DNA of 64,000 nucleotides from Psychrobacillus sp. FSL K6-4046. Lineage in GTDB: Bacteria > Bacillota > Bacilli > Bacillales_A > Planococcaceae. Made by a program: the position numbers and the translations under genes. The notes below the pieces were generated by a model. That model was given only the letters and a program-made list of their open reading frames with translations. It made no database searches and was not told where the DNA came from. This document shows, in pieces, positions 25,862 to 34,112 of this stretch. The stretch spans positions 186,001-250,000 of the forward strand of contig NZ_CP152020.1 in assembly GCF_038624605.1 (NCBI RefSeq), written 5' to 3'. Position 1 is the stretch's first letter, and every line of letters begins with the position of its first letter.

Positions 25862-26262
25862 AGCTTGGAGCAGGGAGTGTAGTAAAAAAGAGAGTGATTG
25901 TCGTAAAGTAGAGCTTGATTGTAGTAAACGAGCAGGTCATTGTTGTAATCCATAGTCGGGGATAGTGTTTGGCCATTGATTGTAGTAAAAAACTAGTTGA
26001 TTGTCGTAAAGTAGAGCTGGATTGTAGTAAACGAGCAGGTGATTGTCGTAATCCATAGCCAGGGATAGTGTTTGATCATTGATTGTAGTAAAAAACTAGT
26101 TGATTGTCGTAAAGTAGAGCATGATTGTAGTAAACGAGACGCGGATTGTCGTAATCGATAGTCAGGGATAGTGTTTTGTCATTGATTGTAGTAAAAAACT
26201 AGTTGATTGTCGTAAAGTAGAGCTGGATTGTAGTAAACGAGCGAAGGATTGTCGTAATCCAT
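25862..26262. repeat. Periodic intergenic array: 16 copies of TGT(A/C/T)GTAA in four 103-bp units
   Basis: The 8-mer starts at 25878, 25899, 25920, 25941, then 25981, 26002, 26023, 26044, then 26084, 26105, 26126, 26147, then 26187, 26208, 26229, 26250. Within each unit the step is exactly 21 bp; between units it is 40 bp, so units start every 103 bp. Copies mostly alternate A and C at the fourth base (TGTAGTAA, TGTCGTAA). The context is gattgtNgtaa. The spacer contains a conserved gggatagtgttt. No ORF is supported. It fills a gap of nearly 600 bases between a terminator and the 3' end of the NERD gene; the remaining bases (26263-26372) show nothing. Confidence 0.9.
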
Positions 26263-26372
26263 CTCCAGGAGGAGACTCAGGCCGGGAATGGTTTAAAACT
26301 GTGACTTGCTATGTCAAACCCTCTGAACAGTCTACCTAATCTTCGCTCATACTACTACCCGTTCGTGAATCT

Positions 26373-27305
26373 TTATTTCTTTTGGATGACGTAGTAGCGA
26401 CTTTTCGTATTATTGATGGGATATAATCTAGAGTTCCTTAATAAGTAGGAAGCAGCATGCTTGTCTTTGAGATTTAAAAATTCCATGCACTCTTTGTTGG
26501 AGATCGTTTCCTTATACAGATAAAACCAGTCCTCTAATGCTTGCTGTTGCATTGTCTTTTTTAAGGTACCGAATGAGGAGCAGCTCCCTTCTACAAATTG
26601 AAAGCATTTTGCGCATAGCAGTCCTCTTTTTATCTCCTTCAAATTTAAGGGATAGATGTGAGATAGTGGTTTTGGTATAAACCCGGTGGCGTTCACTGTG
26701 AAATAATTTAGAAGATGTTTAAACTTGTTTACGGGTAGGACGTCCGGGAGAACGTTCAGTGAATTGATATGAGTTGCAATGTCGCAGCCCATGACTGCTC
26801 TTACTCGCTTGGGAGGTTGTGCCACAATAGTTTTAGTGGAAGCAAAGACAATGAAGCTTTTCACTGGAAGCTGAAGGTTGAGGGAATTTAATAGGAGTGT
26901 TAGCTTTTGTGCGTGGCGTATGATCTGCTGCTCTGGACATTTAAAGGCAGTGATTTCACCGTCGACTTCACGTATAAGTTGGTCCGGATTTCTTTGGAAA
27001 GAGATTTTTCCTCGAATATTTTTGATTTCGAGAATGGCAAGGTATTTCGGGGTAAGGATTATCGTATCTAATTGAAGATAACCAGAGTCGGAAATGGGAA
27101 GGTGAAGATCCTTTAAAATAGCGTAATGCTTAGAAAAGGCAATTTGCTTTAAAAAATTGTCGACAAAATTCTCACCAGCATAACCCGCTTCCAGATTGTA
27201 TATGCGGTCTTCTAAATGAGGTATGAACGGATGTTGAGTAGGTAGTCGGTGAATGAATCGTTTGTATACTTCAATCGGCTTGGGAATGACACGGGGTTGG
27301 TCTAT
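26373..27305 (-). CDS. NERD-domain protein, apparently starting at ATA
   Basis: The frame is open from 27305 to 26373 (310 residues), although the first conventional start is a GTG at 26864 in mid-domain. The upstream part encodes the NERD (nuclease-related) domain: GYAGENFVDNFL at about residue 41, YLQLDTIILTPKYLAILEIKN at about 75, and PEQQIIRHAQKLTLLLNSL at about 130, giving the D, E-x-K and Q expected of this restriction-nuclease-like fold. AAAAGGAG lies eight bases before the ATA at 27303-27305. The C-terminus has CAKC and a helix-turn-helix-like tail. Function of NERD proteins is unknown. Either ATA is the start or a start was lost. Confidence 0.7.
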   Translation of the reverse strand: MDQPRVIPKPIEVYKRFIHRLPTQHPFIPHLEDRIYNLEAGYAGENFVDNFLKQIAFSKHYAILKDLHLPISDSGYLQLDTIILTPKYLAILEIKNIRGKISFQRNPDQLIREVDGEITAFKCPEQQIIRHAQKLTLLLNSLNLQLPVKSFIVFASTKTIVAQPPKRVRAVMGCDIATHINSLNVLPDVLPVNKFKHLLNYFTVNATGFIPKPLSHIYPLNLKEIKRGLLCAKCFQFVEGSCSSFGTLKKTMQQQALEDWFYLYKETISNKECMEFLNLKDKHAASYLLRNSRLYPINNTKSRYYVIQKK

Positions 27306-27417
27306 AGTAATCTCTCCTTTTTCTTAAAACATATCATCTACTAAAATAGAAAACAAGTATCAGGAGACAGAATTTTCCCATAAATGATATACTCAAATTA
27401 AAAAGGGGTGGAGAACA

Positions 27418-27882
27418 ATAGAATCTTTATACCAGCTAAACTTTGCAAGAATCTATACACTAGGCAGAATCAAACAATGCCGAGAAGATGAATGGGATAT
27501 AAAGCCTAAAGGATTCTCTAACACCGTTCGTTGGAATGTTGGGCACGTTTATGTACAAATGGAAATTTTGGTTCAAAAAGCTATTCCAACTTACAGTATT
27601 GTACATCCTGAATGGATACCTTTTTTTGCCCCAGGGACAGGCCCGGATGATTGGCAGGAGATACCCGCTTCAAAAGAAGAACTAGTAGTTAGTTTAAAAG
27701 ACCAGTTAGACCGTGTGTTAGCACTTTTAGCACCAAATCTTCAAGATTATTTAATAGATACGTTAGAGATAGGGAATCTACATAGCATGGAAACTGTAGA
27801 GGCAATTGTGCAATTTATTGTCTGGCATGAAGGCGTTCATGCAGGAATCATTCATTCGATCAATCAAGCAAATATGGAGTAA
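27418..27882 (+). CDS. DinB-family (YfiT-like) protein, apparently starting at ATA
   Basis: The frame is open upstream of the first ATG (27559) to a stop at 27385. It encodes SLYQLNFARIYTLGRIKQ, then FSNTVRWNVGHVYVQMEIL, the expected first two helices of a DinB four-helix bundle. Metal ligands are visible as H in VGHVYV and HxxxH in WHEGVHAG. The best start is ATA at 27418 with AAGGGGTGG six bases upstream, giving 154 residues; starting at 27559 would remove the first His. Family members are putative metal-dependent enzymes or thiol transferases. The next gene starts 3 bases after its stop. Confidence 0.7.
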   Translation: MESLYQLNFARIYTLGRIKQCREDEWDIKPKGFSNTVRWNVGHVYVQMEILVQKAIPTYSIVHPEWIPFFAPGTGPDDWQEIPASKEELVVSLKDQLDRVLALLAPNLQDYLIDTLEIGNLHSMETVEAIVQFIVWHEGVHAGIIHSINQANME

Positions 27883-27885
27883 CAG

Positions 27886-28383
27886 ATGAAAATATATATT
27901 GTGGGATCAGTAGGAAGTGGGAAAACGACCCTTGCTCGACATTTAGCGAATCACTATAATATTCCTCACTTTGAAACGGATAACTTTGTTTGGACCAGAC
28001 GCCCTGAGGGGGATATTAGAAATTCTGAAGAGAAACGAGACGATTTGCTAAAAGATGCAATTCGATTGGAACAGTGGATAATCGAAGGAGTCCATATTCA
28101 GTGGACGGATTCCGCATTAGAGGCAGCCGATCATATTTTATTTCTAGATGTACCAGTAGCTATAAGACATTGGCGAATTATAAAGAGGTTTACTCGTCAG
28201 GCACTTGGATTGGAAAAGGCTAACTACCAGCCAACCTTTTCTATATTTCTAAAAATGTTTCAATGGACGAGATACTTTGAAAAACAAATGAAACCTGAAT
28301 TTCTTAAGAAGTTTAATACGTATGATAAGAAAGTAGCGCTACTATCAACGAGTGATTTCCGAAAAATAATAGCATTGTTTTAA
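27886..28383 (+). CDS. P-loop kinase-like protein (topology modulation/FlaR-like)
   Basis: The 165-residue protein starts with a P-loop, GSVGSGKTT, and continues HFETDNFVWTRRPEGD, WIIEGVHIQWTDSALEAADHILFLDVP and RHWRIIKRFTRQ. This is the pattern of small adenylate-kinase-like proteins annotated as DNA topology modulation proteins. Substrate is unknown and the older name rests on weak data. It is separated by 3 bases from the DinB-family gene, so the two are cotranscribed. Confidence 0.82.
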   Translation: MKIYIVGSVGSGKTTLARHLANHYNIPHFETDNFVWTRRPEGDIRNSEEKRDDLLKDAIRLEQWIIEGVHIQWTDSALEAADHILFLDVPVAIRHWRIIKRFTRQALGLEKANYQPTFSIFLKMFQWTRYFEKQMKPEFLKKFNTYDKKVALLSTSDFRKIIALF

Positions 28384-28401
28384 ATACGCTAAAACATCAA
28401 A

Positions 28402-28440
28402 AAGAGATGACCCTTAGATGGTTAGGATCATCTCCTTTTC
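28402..28440. terminator. Bidirectional terminator
   Basis: gagatga-cc / gg-tcatctc is followed by CTTTTC, between convergent genes and overlapping the minus-strand stop. Confidence 0.65.
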
Positions 28441-28721
28441 TTTAATGCTTCTAGCTCTTTAATCACTTGGTCTAATTTTTTTTCTATTTGAGAGAGCTGC
28501 AGTTTCTGATTGTTCTTAGAGTTTTTTTCAGATTTCTTTTCTTCTAAGGATTCTTGGAGGGTGATACCTTCTCCAATAGTACCAATGAGGAAACCTAATG
28601 TGATGACGACAGAGCCCAAGAAGTCCACGGTAGCGCCAAGGTTAGGTTGCTCACTAGGTTTGTCGTTGTTATTGGGAGTCATATGTTGTCTATCATCCTT
28701 TGGCTGTCTTTTCATTAGCAT
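28428..28721 (-). CDS. Small protein with one membrane helix and a coiled-coil tail
   Basis: This 97-residue ORF (95 from an alternative ATG two codons on) has a polar, proline-containing N-terminus, one hydrophobic helix (FLGSVVITLGFLIGTIGEGI, about 35-55) and a lysine/glutamate-rich coiled-coil C-terminus (QLSQIEKKLDQVIKELEAL). It starts 21 bases after the liaR stop on the same strand, so it may be the last gene of the lia transcript. No good ribosome site is seen before its start, which lowers confidence. No family recognised. Confidence 0.5.
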   Translation of the reverse strand: MLMKRQPKDDRQHMTPNNNDKPSEQPNLGATVDFLGSVVITLGFLIGTIGEGITLQESLEEKKSEKNSKNNQKLQLSQIEKKLDQVIKELEALKKRR

Positions 28722-28742
28722 ATGATAGCCGAGGAGGTTTGG

Positions 28743-29393
28743 TTATTTTTTTGTAGAGACTAACTTATGTTCGTAGGCATAAATGACAGCTTGAGTACGA
28801 TCATTTACCTCCAGCTTGGACAAAATGTTGCTGACATGGGTTTTTGCTGTTTTGAGCGCAATAAATAAAGTATCGGCAATATCCTGATTTGTTTTGCCTT
28901 CGGCTATGAGAAGAAGTACCTCTAGTTCACGATCAGTCAAATCTTCATGTAATGAACGACCAGATCCTTGTCGCATGCGTAACATCATCTTGTTAGTGAC
29001 CTCTGGCTCTAAAACAGCATTACCATTTAAAGTTTTACGAATTGAATCAGCAATATGTGAGGCTTTGGACGTTTTCAAGAGATAGCTGATCGCTCCTGCT
29101 TCCAAAGCAGGATACACCTTGTCGTCATCGATAAAGCTAGTGACTACCATCACTTTGGCTTCAGGCCATTTTTTAATAATTTCCCGAGTAGCCTCTGCCC
29201 CGTTCATAATAGGCATGACCATATCCATTAAAATAATGTCAGGTCGATGCTTGAGAGCCAATTCGACTGCCTCTAGTCCATTTACTGCCTCAGCTACAAC
29301 CTCCATATCTGGTTGAGCTTGTAAGTAAGCTGAAACGCCGATACGGACCATCTCATGGTCATCGGCTAGCAAAATGCGAATCATTCTATTCAC
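28743..29393 (-). CDS. liaR: LiaR-like response regulator
   Basis: The 216-residue NarL/LuxR-type regulator has a receiver domain (DDHEMVRIGV at about 9, phosphoacceptor Asp in ILMDMVMPIMNGAEAT at about 55, LLKTSKA at about 104) and a LuxR helix-turn-helix (LTDRELEVLLLIAEGKTNQDIADTLFIALKTAKTHVSNIL). It follows liaS with an ATGA overlap. LiaR activates the lia operon when lipid II cycle antibiotics such as bacitracin disturb the envelope. Identity is supported by the adjacent liaS, liaF, liaH and liaI genes. Confidence 0.93.
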   Translation of the reverse strand: MNRMIRILLADDHEMVRIGVSAYLQAQPDMEVVAEAVNGLEAVELALKHRPDIILMDMVMPIMNGAEATREIIKKWPEAKVMVVTSFIDDDKVYPALEAGAISYLLKTSKASHIADSIRKTLNGNAVLEPEVTNKMMLRMRQGSGRSLHEDLTDRELEVLLLIAEGKTNQDIADTLFIALKTAKTHVSNILSKLEVNDRTQAVIYAYEHKLVSTKK

Positions 29394-30457
29394 TCCTCCG
29401 TGGCCTTTTTAATATCTATATTTACAGGCTGGACTACTGGTCTTTCAATAGGCAGCTTCACTTCTACAATTGTTCCTTGAGAGGGAACGGATACGACTTT
29501 GCATGTAGCACCAATCTCGACGGCTCGTTCTCGAACACTTTGAATTCCATAAGAGCCATTTTTACCTTCTCCTACTTCAAACCCAACACCATTATCCTGG
29601 ACACGGAAAATAGCGAGATTGTCTCTTTCAACGAAGAGAATGTCTACTTCAGTTGCTTTAGCATGTCTTAGTGTATTTGATAAGGTTTCCTGTGCGATTC
29701 GGAATAAATGATCCTCGGCGCCCTTAGACAAGGAAACCTCTTCTAATCGGTAGTGTATGGTAAAAAACACTTTCTCTTGAAGCTCCTGAAGTAACTCCTC
29801 TAAGCCTTCCTTTAAGGTTTTATTGTGTAAAGCTGCAGGGCGTAGGTGGAGAAGTAGCGCGCGCATTTCTAATTGAGCCTGCTGTACGATTTTTTCTGTT
29901 TGCATTAAGGTTTTTGGGACTTCTCCATTTTTAGATTCTTCTATTTCTACCATGGTAGATAGAAGCATGGACGCTGCAAAAAGCTGCTGGGATACGGAAT
30001 CATGGAGCTCTCTAGCCAATCTTTGTCTTTCTTGGACTAGTCTTTCCTGAATAATTCTGTCCTGTGTTTCAGCCTTTTCATTTGTTATACGCTGTAATGT
30101 TTTTCGTTGGGTCAGGATTAACTGTTCTAGTTGAGTAACAGTTGCCTGCATTCTTTTGGTCTGTGTATATTTTTTCTTGCTCGTTTCAAACGTTTCTGCA
30201 AGTAATGGTCGTAAGCTCGTTTCTATTTTCTTTTCTTGACCGCGTACCTTTTGAAGTGTGTTCAATGAAAATCCGAAGCTTATAAAAGCTAGCACAATTA
30301 TTATCCATACGCCTAGAGGTATTTGTGCATATGTCTGGTTTAACAATGACCACCAAGCTTCGTCATTTGGCCAGCCCCAGACAACATATAAAAGTAACAC
30401 AATAATACTAACTAGATAGAAAAAGAGGGAGATTCCTTGCCCTAGAAGTATTTTCAT
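29390..30457 (-). CDS. liaS: LiaS-like sensor histidine kinase
   Basis: The 355-residue kinase has two N-terminal membrane helices (about 8-26 and 45-66) with a very short outer loop, the 'intramembrane-sensing' layout. A coiled-coil linker leads to the HisKA_3 domain (QERQRLARELHDSVSQQLFAASML) and the ATPase (EDHLFRIAQETLSNTLRHA, VQDNGVGF, GSYGIQSVRERA). It overlaps liaF by 4 bases upstream and liaR by 4 bases downstream. LiaF normally holds it inactive until envelope stress occurs. Confidence 0.93.
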   Translation of the reverse strand: MKILLGQGISLFFYLVSIIVLLLYVVWGWPNDEAWWSLLNQTYAQIPLGVWIIIVLAFISFGFSLNTLQKVRGQEKKIETSLRPLLAETFETSKKKYTQTKRMQATVTQLEQLILTQRKTLQRITNEKAETQDRIIQERLVQERQRLARELHDSVSQQLFAASMLLSTMVEIEESKNGEVPKTLMQTEKIVQQAQLEMRALLLHLRPAALHNKTLKEGLEELLQELQEKVFFTIHYRLEEVSLSKGAEDHLFRIAQETLSNTLRHAKATEVDILFVERDNLAIFRVQDNGVGFEVGEGKNGSYGIQSVRERAVEIGATCKVVSVPSQGTIVEVKLPIERPVVQPVNIDIKKATEE

Positions 30458-31155
30458 TTTCGAATCACCTCAACATCACCAATCCACGTGGATACAGTTA
30501 TGAGTAGCTCTGCTGGATGAGAAACCTCATCTAGGTAACCGTCCTTTACAAGGACAGTCTGGTTCCATAGACGCTGAACTCCGCGGGAAAGAATTCGTGC
30601 TTCACCAATTACGGTAGTGTAATGTATGCGGACTGGAATCTCGTATGGAACATGTATTGTAACCTTTCCTAAAGATTGTCGAATGGAAATAAGGGAAGTG
30701 CCTTTTGGTAGCACTGTCTCCGTAACATCAATTACATAGTCTCCGTAAAAGCTTTGCACGTGAACATCCTGCCACTCATAGGCTTGAAATGGCGTTGATT
30801 GTGATGAAAATAGCTTGTTTTGAATAATACTATTTGGTGTTTCTTCATATACCTTGCCAAACGGTTTAATCACTTGGCTAATAGGTTCGTTTTTCCAAAG
30901 CTTATAAAGGGAATAGACAAGGATAGCTACTAAAAACAATCGTAGGCTCCACATAGAAAAGATAGCTAAAATCAGAAATATAAAGCCTAACCAGAACATA
31001 TATTTCGATTGCTTCCGTAAGCTAAAGTACATCATTCCTATGCCAAGAAGGACTAATATAATATTGCCGTTCCCAAATATAGTAGCTTCTATAAAAATGA
31101 GAAAAACAAAACAAATAAGAAAAAAAGCTAGCTTGTTTGTTTGGTTTTCTTTCAT
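30454..31155 (-). CDS. liaF: LiaF-like inhibitor of LiaRS
   Basis: The 233-residue membrane protein has about four helices in its first 110 residues and a C-terminal DUF2154/LiaF-like domain (VHVQSFYGDYVIDVTETVLPKG, SIRQSLGKVTIHVPYEIPV, VIGEARIL, LLITVSTWIGDVEVI). GGGAG is nine bases before the ATG at 31155; the frame's earlier start at 31179 is less likely. LiaF represses the LiaRS pair in the absence of stress. The ATGA overlap with liaS shows tight coupling. Confidence 0.92.
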   Translation of the reverse strand: MKENQTNKLAFFLICFVFLIFIEATIFGNGNIILVLLGIGMMYFSLRKQSKYMFWLGFIFLILAIFSMWSLRLFLVAILVYSLYKLWKNEPISQVIKPFGKVYEETPNSIIQNKLFSSQSTPFQAYEWQDVHVQSFYGDYVIDVTETVLPKGTSLISIRQSLGKVTIHVPYEIPVRIHYTTVIGEARILSRGVQRLWNQTVLVKDGYLDEVSHPAELLITVSTWIGDVEVIRK

Positions 31156-31254
31156 GCTTGTATTCTCCCTTCTTCGCATAGTAATGCATGAGAAGGAGAA
31201 GGCGTTTGCCTTCCCCTCATTGGTCCTATAAAATGGACAACCTTTTACTATATA

Positions 31255-31893
31255 TTACACAATTTCAGCCTTTGGTTGTTCATTTTTTTCTAATTGTTCT
31301 AAACGTTGCTCCATGGAAGTGATTTCATGCTCTTTTTCAATTTTTTGTCCAAGGCGTTCGATATATTGTTCCATGTCTTGAAAATTACCGAATCCTTTCT
31401 GCTTTTCTTCAGGCTTTAACAATTGATCCATTTGGTGGTGGGCACGTGTAACATTTTCTTTGCCCATGAGCTGCAGTTGGCGGACCTTCATATCCTTCAC
31501 TTTGTGCTTCATCTCTTCATATTTGCGCTCTAACCCGAAAAGCTCCTCCATCGTTTGGTGAATGCTAGTCTGTAAAGTTGTTGCACGTTCGTTGTAGGCA
31601 TCAACCTCTGCCTGTGCAAAGGAAATTAAATCTTCTTCGCCTGAAGCAGTAGCTAGTTCTACTTGGTTTTTGCGTTTTTCAGCCATCTGTAATGTCTCAG
31701 CCAATTCTTTTTCCAGCTCTTGCTTTAATTTCCCTTGGCGCTCTAACCATTTACCGGTTTGCTCTGTTTGCTTCTCGGCTTCTCGAATGTATTGATTGAG
31801 CATAGCGATTGGATTCTTTTCTTCTTTTTTATCAAATAGTTGATGTAGATCAGCCTTAACTGAATACTTTAGTCGTTGTAGTAATGATGTCAT
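31255..31893 (-). CDS. liaH: LiaH-like PspA/IM30 family protein
   Basis: The 212-residue protein is almost wholly helical: LLQRLKYSVKADLHQLFDKKEEKNPIAMLNQYIREAE at the N-terminus matches the PspA signature, followed by long coiled coil (residues about 40-205). LiaH is the main effector of the Lia response and forms rings that bind and stabilise stressed membrane. GGAGG seven bases before the ATG at 31893 decides the start over an upstream ATG at 31956 that overlaps liaI. Confidence 0.92.
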   Translation of the reverse strand: MTSLLQRLKYSVKADLHQLFDKKEEKNPIAMLNQYIREAEKQTEQTGKWLERQGKLKQELEKELAETLQMAEKRKNQVELATASGEEDLISFAQAEVDAYNERATTLQTSIHQTMEELFGLERKYEEMKHKVKDMKVRQLQLMGKENVTRAHHQMDQLLKPEEKQKGFGNFQDMEQYIERLGQKIEKEHEITSMEQRLEQLEKNEQPKAEIV

Positions 31894-31906
31894 GTTTGTT
31901 TCCTCC

Positions 31907-32254
31907 TTATTTATTAAGTTCGTTCCACTGTGTTTCAAAATTAACGAATGGATCATCTTTTTTTTGTATTGATAGTGAAAGCTCTTCCTTATTCCAAGTT
32001 TTCCAGATGAAGTATAAAGCTACGATTGATAAGATACCAACGAATCCTGGTATATTAGAAATCGCTGTCAATAAACCGATAATACCGACTGTTGCCCAAA
32101 AGATTTTTAGTAGGCTTGAATCGCTTTTTAAGTAGAAATGTACACCTGCAATGACGAACAATGCGGATATTCCTAATCCTAATAACGGACCAAGATTCAC
32201 CAATGCTACAATTCCTGCAATTATCCCAAGTGTAACTAAACCAAATTTTTTCAT
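31907..32254 (-). CDS. liaI: LiaI-like membrane anchor protein
   Basis: The 115-residue product is a short membrane protein with about three hydrophobic segments in residues 5-85 (FGLVTLGIIAGIVALVNLGP ... IFWATVGIIGLLTAISNIPG) and a soluble C-terminus. In B. subtilis LiaI anchors LiaH at the membrane. It is the first gene of the operon, with GAGGAGGAAC before its ATG. The B. subtilis liaG gene has no counterpart here; liaF follows liaH directly. Confidence 0.82.
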   Translation of the reverse strand: MKKFGLVTLGIIAGIVALVNLGPLLGLGISALFVIAGVHFYLKSDSSLLKIFWATVGIIGLLTAISNIPGFVGILSIVALYFIWKTWNKEELSLSIQKKDDPFVNFETQWNELNK

Positions 32255-32332
32255 ATATTTGTTCCTCCTCTCGTCTGTATCTATAGCTTACCAACTCCTT
32301 ATGTTTTGCTAAACGGGCTTAAACATGATTTT

Positions 32333-32359
32333 CTCCTCGGTCTTAAGGCTGAGAAGGAG
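32333..32359. promoter_or_regulatory. Imperfect palindrome in the liaI upstream region (candidate LiaR site)
   Basis: CTCC-t-CGG-tcTTAAGgc-tGAG-aa-GGAG reads similarly on both strands, with the core ctcggtcttaaggctgag at 32336-32353. It lies about 80-105 bases upstream of the liaI start, where the B. subtilis LiaR site is also found. The assignment rests on position and symmetry. Confidence 0.4.
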
Positions 32360-32412
32360 TAAATTACGCAAATCTGCTATACTAATGGGAAAAGACAAAA
32401 TGGAGAACTCAA

Positions 32413-33495
32413 ATGAAAAAAATTGGCTTTATAACGTTAGCGATCCTTATTTATTCCGCAATTGTTTTTTATTTTGGTTGGAGTGTGTGGACATGGTTAG
32501 AAGCTTTCTTCTCAATTAATCTTGGGATTTTCATGGGGATTTGGTTTTTAGTTGCTTATGCAATTATTATTGCAAGACTTGACCACAGACTAAGAACTTT
32601 TAGTATAATAGGTTCTTATTGGCTTATAATCATGCAGTATGGAATTCTTTTATTCCCGATTGCAAGTATACTCGTGTGGATTTTCCCAGAGTATTTAAAG
32701 CTGATTGGTGGAATCGTTTTGCTAATCTTTGTTTTGATCATGTTGCTCGGAACATATAATGCCTTCTCGCCAGTAGTCCGAAAACTTACTATTACCATAC
32801 CTAAAAAGGGAGCGGCAGTGGACAAGTTGAAAGTGGTGGTTGCATCTGACTTTCACCTTGGTCTGTTATCCAATAAAGTGCATTTACAAAGATTTGTAAA
32901 AAAATCAAATGAACAAAATCCAGATTTGGTATTACTAGTTGGAGATTTAGTGGACGATGACCCAATATGGTTTGTAAAAAAGGGCATGTCCGAGGTGATG
33001 AAGCAGCTTCAATCTACGTATGGTAATTATGGGGTGCTAGGAAACCATGAATACTATGGGAAGAAAATTCCATTACTTGTAGAGGAAATGGAAGCTTCCA
33101 ATGTAAAGATGCTATTAGATGAAACAATCATGGTGGCAGACACGTTCTATTTGACAGGACGTGAGGACTTAACGAATAGAAACAGAAAAGAACTATCCGA
33201 ATTGGCACCAAAACAAAACAATTTGCCATGGTTTGTAATGGATCATACACCGTCTAATTTACTCATCCCTGAGAGGGCGAAGGTAGACTTTCACGTGTCG
33301 GGTCATACCCATCGTGGTCAAATGTGGCCAAATCATATGTTTACCCAAAGAATTTTTGAACTAGATTACGGGTATAGGAAAAAAGGAAATATGCATGCGA
33401 TTGTATCTTCCGGATTTGGATTTTGGGGACCACCGATTCGACTAGGTAGTCAATCAGAGTTATGGTCGGTAGAGATTAAGTTAGAGGATGTGTAA
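32413..33495 (+). CDS. Membrane metallophosphoesterase
   Basis: The 360-residue protein has four N-terminal membrane helices (residues about 5-125) and a cytoplasmic or outer calcineurin-like phosphoesterase domain from about 135. Metal-binding motifs are in order: VVASDFHLG, LLVGDLVDD, LGNHEYYG, and HVSGHTHRGQ. It is related to YkoQ/YpbG-type proteins. It is divergent from lia with 158 bases between, and a DedA gene follows after 5 bases and uppP after that. The neighbours make a lipid-phosphate substrate plausible but unproven. Confidence 0.88.
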   Translation: MKKIGFITLAILIYSAIVFYFGWSVWTWLEAFFSINLGIFMGIWFLVAYAIIIARLDHRLRTFSIIGSYWLIIMQYGILLFPIASILVWIFPEYLKLIGGIVLLIFVLIMLLGTYNAFSPVVRKLTITIPKKGAAVDKLKVVVASDFHLGLLSNKVHLQRFVKKSNEQNPDLVLLVGDLVDDDPIWFVKKGMSEVMKQLQSTYGNYGVLGNHEYYGKKIPLLVEEMEASNVKMLLDETIMVADTFYLTGREDLTNRNRKELSELAPKQNNLPWFVMDHTPSNLLIPERAKVDFHVSGHTHRGQMWPNHMFTQRIFELDYGYRKKGNMHAIVSSGFGFWGPPIRLGSQSELWSVEIKLEDV

Positions 33496-33500
33496 GTATA

Positions 33501-34103
33501 ATGGAAGCATGGGTTACAGACTGGATGAATCAGTTTGGATATTTTGGCGTATTTTTATTAATATTGTTAGAGAACGTATTCCCGCCGATACCTTCAGAGG
33601 TTATTTTAACGCTTGGAGGATTTATGACAACTACAACTTCGATGACCAAGGTAGGTGTTATTCTAGCAGCTACTGCGGGGTCGGTAATTGGCGCGGCAAT
33701 TCTTTATGGGATTGGTCTATTACTAGATGTAGAGCGTTTAGAAAAGATTGTGAACAAGTACGGTAAATTCTTGAGACTTACTATAAAAGATATTCATAAG
33801 GCGGATGCCTGGTTTGACAAATATGGCGTTTGGGCTGTATTTTTTGGTCGACTAATTCCATTGGTGAGAAGCCTTATTTCTATTCCAGCAGGGATGTCAA
33901 ATATGAAATTTTGGCTGTTCCTTCTATTTACTACACTAGGTACACTTATTTGGAACACGGTTTTAGTTTCTGTAGGTTCTGCAGTAGGTGAAAACTGGGA
34001 GGATATCGTAGGGTATATGGATATCTACTCGAACATAGTGTATGTTCTTATAGCAATAGTAGGGATTGCATTTTTAGTATGGTATTTTAAAAAACGTGAC
34101 TAA
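33501..34103 (+). CDS. DedA-family membrane protein (candidate C55-P translocase)
   Basis: The 200-residue protein has the DedA signature: FLLILLENVFPPIPSEVILTLGGFM, ATAGSVIGAAILYGIGLLL, and FFGRLIPLVRSLISIPAGMSNM, with about five helices or re-entrant loops. Some DedA proteins (UptA) return undecaprenyl phosphate across the membrane. Finding it 9 bases before uppP, which makes that molecule, supports the same role here. The functional part is inferred from context; the family itself is clear. Confidence 0.9.
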   Translation: MEAWVTDWMNQFGYFGVFLLILLENVFPPIPSEVILTLGGFMTTTTSMTKVGVILAATAGSVIGAAILYGIGLLLDVERLEKIVNKYGKFLRLTIKDIHKADAWFDKYGVWAVFFGRLIPLVRSLISIPAGMSNMKFWLFLLFTTLGTLIWNTVLVSVGSAVGENWEDIVGYMDIYSNIVYVLIAIVGIAFLVWYFKKRD

Positions 34104-34112
34104 GGAGATCTT

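Noticed and set aside
25862-26262. CRISPR array
   Set aside because: Repeated cores are only 8-11 bases, steps are 21 bp, the intervening bases recur between units, and no cas gene is present.
26878-27075. Plus-strand ORF over the NERD gene
   Set aside because: The minus strand carries the NERD domain motifs across this stretch; the plus ORF is a shadow.
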